Under the pieces are notes generated by a model. It was given only the letters and a program-made list of their open reading frames with translations. It ran no database searches and had not been told where the DNA came from. From NCBI GenBank assembly GCA_017448825.1, contig JAFSKR010000072.1:1-64000 (forward strand): 64,000 bases of DNA, in the 5' to 3' direction. The DNA is from Bacteroidaceae bacterium. GTDB taxonomy: Bacteria; Bacteroidota; Bacteroidia; Bacteroidales; Bacteroidaceae. This document shows, piece after piece, positions 61,401 to 64,000 of this stretch (position 1 is its first letter; each line of letters opens with the position of its first letter). The position numbers were made by a program, and so were the translations under genes.

Positions 61401-64000
61401 CCTCAAATCGGTACGCTCAATCCGCCAGCCACCGTATTGCCGGGCAACGCCATCGGACTGAAAGCCCCTGATGTGAACCCCGGACTCTATGAGGTGCTCA
61501 CCAGCGGATGGGAGCTCTATGCCACACACGACGATGCCTACAACCATCGCAATGGCATGGACTTTGAGAACAACAAAACGCCCCTCTATTGGTACCAGAA
61601 CCAGAAGAATTATGTGGCGTTCTATTCGAAGACTTACCTCGGCAAGACCTACTCCAACCCTGTGCCGCTCTCGGTGGCCAACTATCACGACCTGGATGCC
61701 GTGATGCAGGACAAGGAGCACCATTTGTATGTGGACCGCTCTGACGTGGATCGTCCCAGCAAGATATACATTGACAACCGCCAATGTAAGAGCGACGAGA
61801 CAAAGAACGAACTCGACCTGCTGAAGGACTTCTACGACTTGAGTGTGCTCAACAGTTCATCTACGGGAGTTGCTGACGGAAAGGTGACGGCCGAAGGTGC
61901 GCTGAATGGTCATGCCCTGTTGGGTAACCATGTGTATGCAGGCAACAACTTGGAGTTCTTCCTCAACAGTGATGTCAGTCCGAAGGCTACCTACACGGTG
62001 GATGAAAATACTGCCACCTGGTCGTCCATCGGCAGCGGCTCCAACGATCCCTGCTTCTCGGGCACACTGCACGGTGATGGCCATACCATCAGCGGACTCG
62101 ACCACTCGCTGTTCGACAAGCTCTGCGGCGAGGTCTATAACCTTGGTGTCACAGGTTCGTTCACGGGTGCTGGCGTTGCCGAGACTGGCGAAGGTTATGT
62201 GGAGAACTGCTGGGTGACGACCACTGGAACACCAACGCAAGGTGAGGGTCACTATGCCGTCTTCGGCAACCCATCAAGAGAGAGCGGGGATGAGCGAGGA
62301 CCCATTCAGGTGGTGAACTGCTACTATCCCGAGAGCAACGCCTACACCGAGCCGACATCCACCATCCACGGTCAGGCTACGCAGATGCCCGACAAGGCGT
62401 TCTACAACGGTACCGTGGCATACAACCTAAACGGTTTCTACCTGAAGAAGCGCTATTACGATAATACGACGTGGACGGGCGATAAGACATCGTACAACTA
62501 CCTGCCGTTGGCAGCCGATGGCAGTCTGGCCGAGACGATGAGCACCGCCTGGTATCCCAACACCTACGCGCTCTATCAGCCCAAGGGAACAGAAGAAGCA
62601 CCTTACCTCGGCTATGTGGAGAGTCGCTTCTACGATGGCGATTTCGTCTATGCCAACGGCACTATTCCCGAAAGCACGAACGTCCGTCTGAGGACAGTCA
62701 CCGTGGGTGAGGGAGAAGACGCTACGACCAAGACGTACTACACCCCCATCTGGCCCGACGACTACCTCTTCTTCGGACAGACACTCACCTACGGACACGT
62801 GGATGGTCGCACCCATCAGGCGACCCCGTCAGCTATCAGCCGCAGCAACGAGCGTGTGGTGACTTCTGCCGATGGCAACCGCGTTTACCGTGCACCAGCC
62901 TATTACCAAAACGGAACGATGGGTGTGGCTCACTTCAATTCGAATGCCGTCTTCGCCCAAACCAAGAAGAACGATGCCAGCGTCACCGCTTACCAAAACA
63001 TGACGGCCATCGACTTCACTGGCTACCACGACGATGGCTACCAATATGGCAGCGTGACAGCATCGGGCAGTTTCTTCCCACCGCTGCTTGACGACGATGG
63101 TCTCACCCGTTTCCAAAACGTTGACCTGACACGTAACCTGCTGGTTTATACCGGCACCAGCACAGCGGCTGCCCAAAAGACGGGCAATACGGTGAGCGCC
63201 TACCTGCCCGATGGAACCTATCAGGAGACCAACAGTACCTACCACACGGTAGCAGTTTGGGACAGGTATGCTGATGCCATTCGTGGACACTGGGTACAAC
63301 TGCAGGAGGGACAGTATGTGGCACCTCGTGACCATCTGTTAGTGGACAAGGCAGACTTCAACTGTCCTATCAGCTACACCTTCGCCGATGGTAAACGTAT
63401 GTGGTACCAGCGTGAGCCCAGCAACTATGCAGGTCAGAAGACGGTGACGACCGAAGAAAGCGGCACAACAACAACGACCGTGGTCTTTGACAGTCGTGCT
63501 GGTTGGGAAGGTATCAGTCTGCCGTTCAGTGCCGAGCTGGTGACCACACAAGACAAGGGTGAAATCACGCACTTCTATAAAGGTAGCACCACGGGACATG
63601 AGTACTGGCTGCGCACCTACGAAGGGGGTACACTCTCGGAAACCGTCTTTGAGGCGGCCTTCAACCCTCTTGATGCAGGTGCCAACACCAAGGACTATAC
63701 CAACACCTTCCTGTGGGACTACTATTACAGCAAGGATGACTATCAGGACAAGAACAAGGATCAATATCAGCAAGACTATTACAGCAGCGACTATCTGCAA
63801 AGCAGGTATCCTGTCACCGACTATCCTTATGGCGATGCCGGTATGCCTTACCTGATTGGTTTCCCAGGTAACCGCTATTATGAGTTCGACCTTAGCGGTG
63901 AGTGGACTCCCGATTACCGTCTCCTCGATAAGACCATCGAGCATCCGGGCAAGCAAGTCATCACCTTCGCCTCGGCAGAGGGAATCACCATTGGCGTGAG
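52419..64000 (+). CDS. giant secreted repeat protein of the fimbrial operon (incomplete at the right edge)
   Basis: An open frame of 3860 complete codons reaches the window edge without a stop. In-frame reading was checked at about 20 points. The signal peptide is MRKILTILFFCLSALLMQA. About residues 20-1960 carry dozens of (V/I)(Y/F)GGG or YGGN motifs, as in GGSVYGGGNEGKVGGSTTV, NVYGGCRMADV and RNVFGGGKGYNTFG, spaced irregularly (often 30-80 residues), each with short Gly-Thr-Val strands: probably a beta-helix or stacked-sheet stalk. Residues about 1960-3200 hold other beta-rich domains. A GLUG-like segment lies near 3205-3285 (HTISGLDHSLFDKLCGEVYN). From about 3688 a domain reads AGWEGISLPFSAELV and GMPYLIGFPGNRYYEF, of a type usually close to the C-terminus. 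By position it may be a tip or surface adhesin. Confidence 0.88.
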   Translation, partial: MRKILTILFFCLSALLMQAQITIGGSVYGGGNEGKVGGSTTVTVRAGDLHKVFGGARMADVGGSAFVNIDGEHASGYILIDYVYGGNDISGTIGTSETLPAGLETEELTEYKVDNTWNAFVHISRSTKTVTTGEGEGATSETVDDQKIYIGQLFAGGNGDYTYGSTSTTTGEGDEAVTTTTYTVTDKKTGEEIETSSSEFLKPDLAKTYLQLHGGSIVYAYGGGNNATVTEKTVICLNNPSTVVNEIKVDDNGEYDENGTDAITKDNRTQNKMDLNPTYSYPSSDKYQIGSFFGGNNTAEMKIRPEWHLKKGKIRNLYSGGNRGTMTSPDGLLLVIDPASDDDLEIENVYGGCRMADVRPQVNGVDTPTQNLAGYHFPDEFSARLLVKGGKITNVYGGNDITGKVYGGNAVGVYTSIEGDIYGGGNGSYPYTDNGNLTPAAKQIYEDFIYDPNEKDEDGNSIFASSLDALNAYRPNAEQVSIRVWGPSENDPTIIRGSIYCGGNSATLKPKDGKTNPTVELKIGSHVIAQNVFLGNNGENMVKTNEEEGDNYIHEGVLRTMRRTDLTNDGSKFCSLDLTDEATFASYMNGAAMDIMPSVVFDKKNDDGTGDPETYQDYTSYFGSFYCGGNVGSITKAGCEAINFNYKVVIFEKLVGGCNNAIVDAQYDESNNQYNARYEGGLIGDPEASTGNKMMLNLSGLKIEPRRWKTTPDNKTFPDNYLEWNTFLNGNTVDPVTEIVYDNEQDENGQVVTDDEGHPVKLNYQRSTDDDLARRFEGGNIFGGCYTSGIVRGNVVINVDATLVEREKLFDEVESDELGEEVSLYGTDQTTETTYHITKRNTGVILGQQGMDVLGRALSVFGGGKGSGTEVWGNTTINLNKGYTFQVFGGSAEGVIGKPDDGDGNPYSFNSKTFKYNPNYSCYVNLRGNHAGVSKKADSSEDMAEAEFIYGGGFEGPICGNTVINLGKGRIFNSFAGSCNADILGHTETYIGRQVQDDYKNDLGSHVDSDNTYAEGFPWIRDIVYGGNDLGGEILRTEDFSGRVSDFASTKVYTSTSAEAAALTTASSYVEYLQGRADAIFGGCYGTYDYTDEKYSAYTYTKGEDGIPSGKTAGDPREGSGFKKPYMPNAFVNFCPTYTNDNNVVKKVYGAGQGYPEDRTGDKLQDHSYVLIDIPEGIGNFANMEVFGAGAYNGLGMRFTAEGTFAEEFDLNEASAVIDLMRGQVGAAYGGSYAEGITRRTLVNVPEGSTIKIGSIFGGAYGSDDYLLPCDVYEANVNYLTKSEDAYLIWNPERTDQDDNTIGNKLMKGAIYGGNNNSRRTLYGKINISAPVRQKHPTYGMTTATIYGAGCGSLTWSEYTEVNLNADASVWEVYGGAEAGSVMSAESVQKYISINPNNVDPTKWQAAWTLGSGYDPTSLAEGYANNQYTNLSNQLVRTAEMDDRENKIYRYNTNVIINKDAYVGNYAYGGGLGKEGDAFVGSGDIYGTTYIALLGGTVKKDLYAAGTLGAVYNLFGAENYTVSSNAYIAGGTVRNVYGGGWKGDVGYTTMTVDDEGETATFDDANEKPGEAHVVIGIREDQTDKPTDYGFYNGVPAIQRNAYGGGEGGAIFGQAYLTLNNGYVGYEYKDGTYQEKIDDDTYYVNNEYAGDNRLKDCGNMFGGGYDVRSSVDVTNVTMWGGIVRNSIHGGGEIATIGRGAIEASGPLNSVRKLKGIYKPGKTNVEMFNGHVLRNVFGGGKGYNTFGYGQQGTLYMDGYVFGQTEVHVHGGEIGTDEGLADGYGNVFGGGDVGYVYSSSVYSDKTKAKTSTGSPGHIYYYNSAGNLTEDCKVVVAPYLQVKNTPVVYAGQTYNKYDYVPTDYLNTLPKKDSDGNYTGGWENLFTGDADGEEERGIYIHNAVFAGGNVSSNSDQTYANATTVYGNTTATLYDVYHRDFITVGTEHTGGLYGGGNLSVVDGYRELNITNYGTDYYGLKQTISIDEYRGLSNRERAYFQLEYKCIAASETNAAGKTGITIDGVFYETGERLEEEKYLKLLNNEDEAIAQRVKDSFEPYGFCSIYAGRLLNTIQRADLCGVFGSRMVLQGAKDRVAEVGEDIDYTINRVGELSLNQQHSVRLADEGTDATHGNYFGIYSLVNYLGNLTSDVRFGNSYVNGNGVTDTEKTYYSYKSANPTSSDRNKGQSSNQVALASGVFLELTTENSTKEKKDYGYVTGVIELDLINVKKDDVGGGFVYAKNEHRVPKYYPNKSNVILSEYNNPKTVGDIELRDEARTYKRYYYTNENLPTGDEAEGATVISGDDSHVFQTMAWQTSGNFIHPSKRIVDDCYPTNNAYIIGSDNYSEAHYWYVKGEVYIYDQKVSAYTGSANAYSKEVHLPLTITAASHGKLQLLNVKPNLYAYKTDKDGQTVKIGTAGSDGKPIDKVWVNNESDSYGLNDVISWWDWHQLSAKDRQYFVTQTYVNCVTCIVDGVEYEQGTYVMDQNDYDHFMGEPHVISDSQGETFQDDGGHDIGKTFVFRSSNNISHENGYVLTFDMNSPKVWDDYFSPVSGSSATGKMMKSDYQALFTDGLSDAQKQAIIDAWREGPTFTPTETGVYGKRSYNVGEIITEATYLDAGEGQDKMERAYVAIESVTYSYNGTMKTVNSGTAISLTEFNSIGTSQSSFREAFFCTNSVKLTNENYMLYGELKTADEIAAMKAIEGKSATDDEIDAALTPAYICTQDGEYGGQRFETGKNYGAIQAWSSLPEADRTKFNYNFDALDLLTNTDYLKVYPDVITSPATETTVAAFHSPYTDQVKVEYQAVFKKDGVDVKFNGANLDDGAILTNEQFETIRNDKRHYTHVETRNNGDNVYIAKENFIYLGTPYGIGQVVDADVYRANTQYVEVVVFETAGEWYYCYEDYKDENGQTVAKGTQITKADYGNVPNYQQYFIIQGQEPTETTTLYVSRESNAYDVLKEKIITVVYQYTYYEDEDDGSVKMTNELHVINVHLDLESGVPQIGTLNPPATVLPGNAIGLKAPDVNPGLYEVLTSGWELYATHDDAYNHRNGMDFENNKTPLYWYQNQKNYVAFYSKTYLGKTYSNPVPLSVANYHDLDAVMQDKEHHLYVDRSDVDRPSKIYIDNRQCKSDETKNELDLLKDFYDLSVLNSSSTGVADGKVTAEGALNGHALLGNHVYAGNNLEFFLNSDVSPKATYTVDENTATWSSIGSGSNDPCFSGTLHGDGHTISGLDHSLFDKLCGEVYNLGVTGSFTGAGVAETGEGYVENCWVTTTGTPTQGEGHYAVFGNPSRESGDERGPIQVVNCYYPESNAYTEPTSTIHGQATQMPDKAFYNGTVAYNLNGFYLKKRYYDNTTWTGDKTSYNYLPLAADGSLAETMSTAWYPNTYALYQPKGTEEAPYLGYVESRFYDGDFVYANGTIPESTNVRLRTVTVGEGEDATTKTYYTPIWPDDYLFFGQTLTYGHVDGRTHQATPSAISRSNERVVTSADGNRVYRAPAYYQNGTMGVAHFNSNAVFAQTKKNDASVTAYQNMTAIDFTGYHDDGYQYGSVTASGSFFPPLLDDDGLTRFQNVDLTRNLLVYTGTSTAAAQKTGNTVSAYLPDGTYQETNSTYHTVAVWDRYADAIRGHWVQLQEGQYVAPRDHLLVDKADFNCPISYTFADGKRMWYQREPSNYAGQKTVTTEESGTTTTTVVFDSRAGWEGISLPFSAELVTTQDKGEITHFYKGSTTGHEYWLRTYEGGTLSETVFEAAFNPLDAGANTKDYTNTFLWDYYYSKDDYQDKNKDQYQQDYYSSDYLQSRYPVTDYPYGDAGMPYLIGFPGNRYYEFDLSGEWTPDYRLLDKTIEHPGKQVITFASAEGITIGV

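Noticed and set aside
52917-63956. Many minus-strand frames of 140-334 codons opposite the giant gene
   Set aside because: The plus-strand frame is continuous over the whole stretch with repeat motifs and a signal peptide; the minus frames are Ile/Val/His-rich shadows without starts or motifs that make sense.

Overview
The window looks like chromosome from a Bacteroidales bacterium, most likely Prevotella or a close relative. Evidence for this: promoters of the TAnnTTTG type (the Bacteroidetes -7 element) sit in front of many genes, ribosome binding sites are weak, secreted proteins end in a Tyr-Asp-Leu-x-Gly-Arg ... Lys-Gly-x-Tyr ... Gly-Lys-Lys tail, SusB-like GH97 and GH43 enzymes are clustered, and there is a FimA/Mfa1-type (type V) fimbrial operon. 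No tRNA, rRNA, CRISPR array, transposase or phage gene was seen.

Layout. 1-6400: a Sel1-repeat protein and carB fire divergently from a palindromic promoter; carB is followed by two paralogous secreted proteins of unknown function. 6400-10510 (minus strand): an operon of a VTC-domain protein, a DUF4956 membrane protein, a DUF2490 outer-membrane protein, a small tail-bearing secreted protein and a Cthe_2159-type carbohydrate-binding beta-helix protein. 10900-17200 (minus): a GH2 glycosidase, then a second tail-protein plus Cthe_2159 pair, and a 46-residue small gene. 17384-19923: an AraC regulator converges on a two-domain SGNH esterase whose signal peptide is out of frame. 19944-25756: housekeeping genes (a QueA-NUDIX fusion, birA), a histidine kinase, a shortened methyltransferase-like protein, a cobalamin adenosyltransferase and a small acidic protein. 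26068-28304: a PadR regulator with a PspC-domain membrane protein.

28501-43489 (plus): a block of seven hemicellulose-degrading enzymes (GH43, GH5, GH97, GH31, GH43, GH43 and a two-domain esterase). The GH5 mannanase-like enzyme, a GH97 of the retaining alpha-galactosidase type and esterases suggest acetylated galactomannan; the GH43 and GH31 enzymes point to arabinose- or xylose-bearing side chains. Three of the enzymes share one C-terminal module plus tail. No SusC/SusD pair lies in the window.

43898-64000 (plus): a fimbrial operon with a DUF3575 protein, three fimbrillins, a FimB/Mfa2-type anchor, a further fimbrillin-like lipoprotein, and finally a giant secreted protein of at least 3860 residues that runs off the right edge. 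Its first half is built of Tyr/Phe-Gly-Gly-Gly repeats. The most promising under-described items are this giant fimbrial-operon protein, the duplicated tail-protein/Cthe_2159 pair with its VTC-DUF4956 operon, the C-terminal module shared by the CAZymes, and two families of short intergenic repeats that often start right after stop codons.
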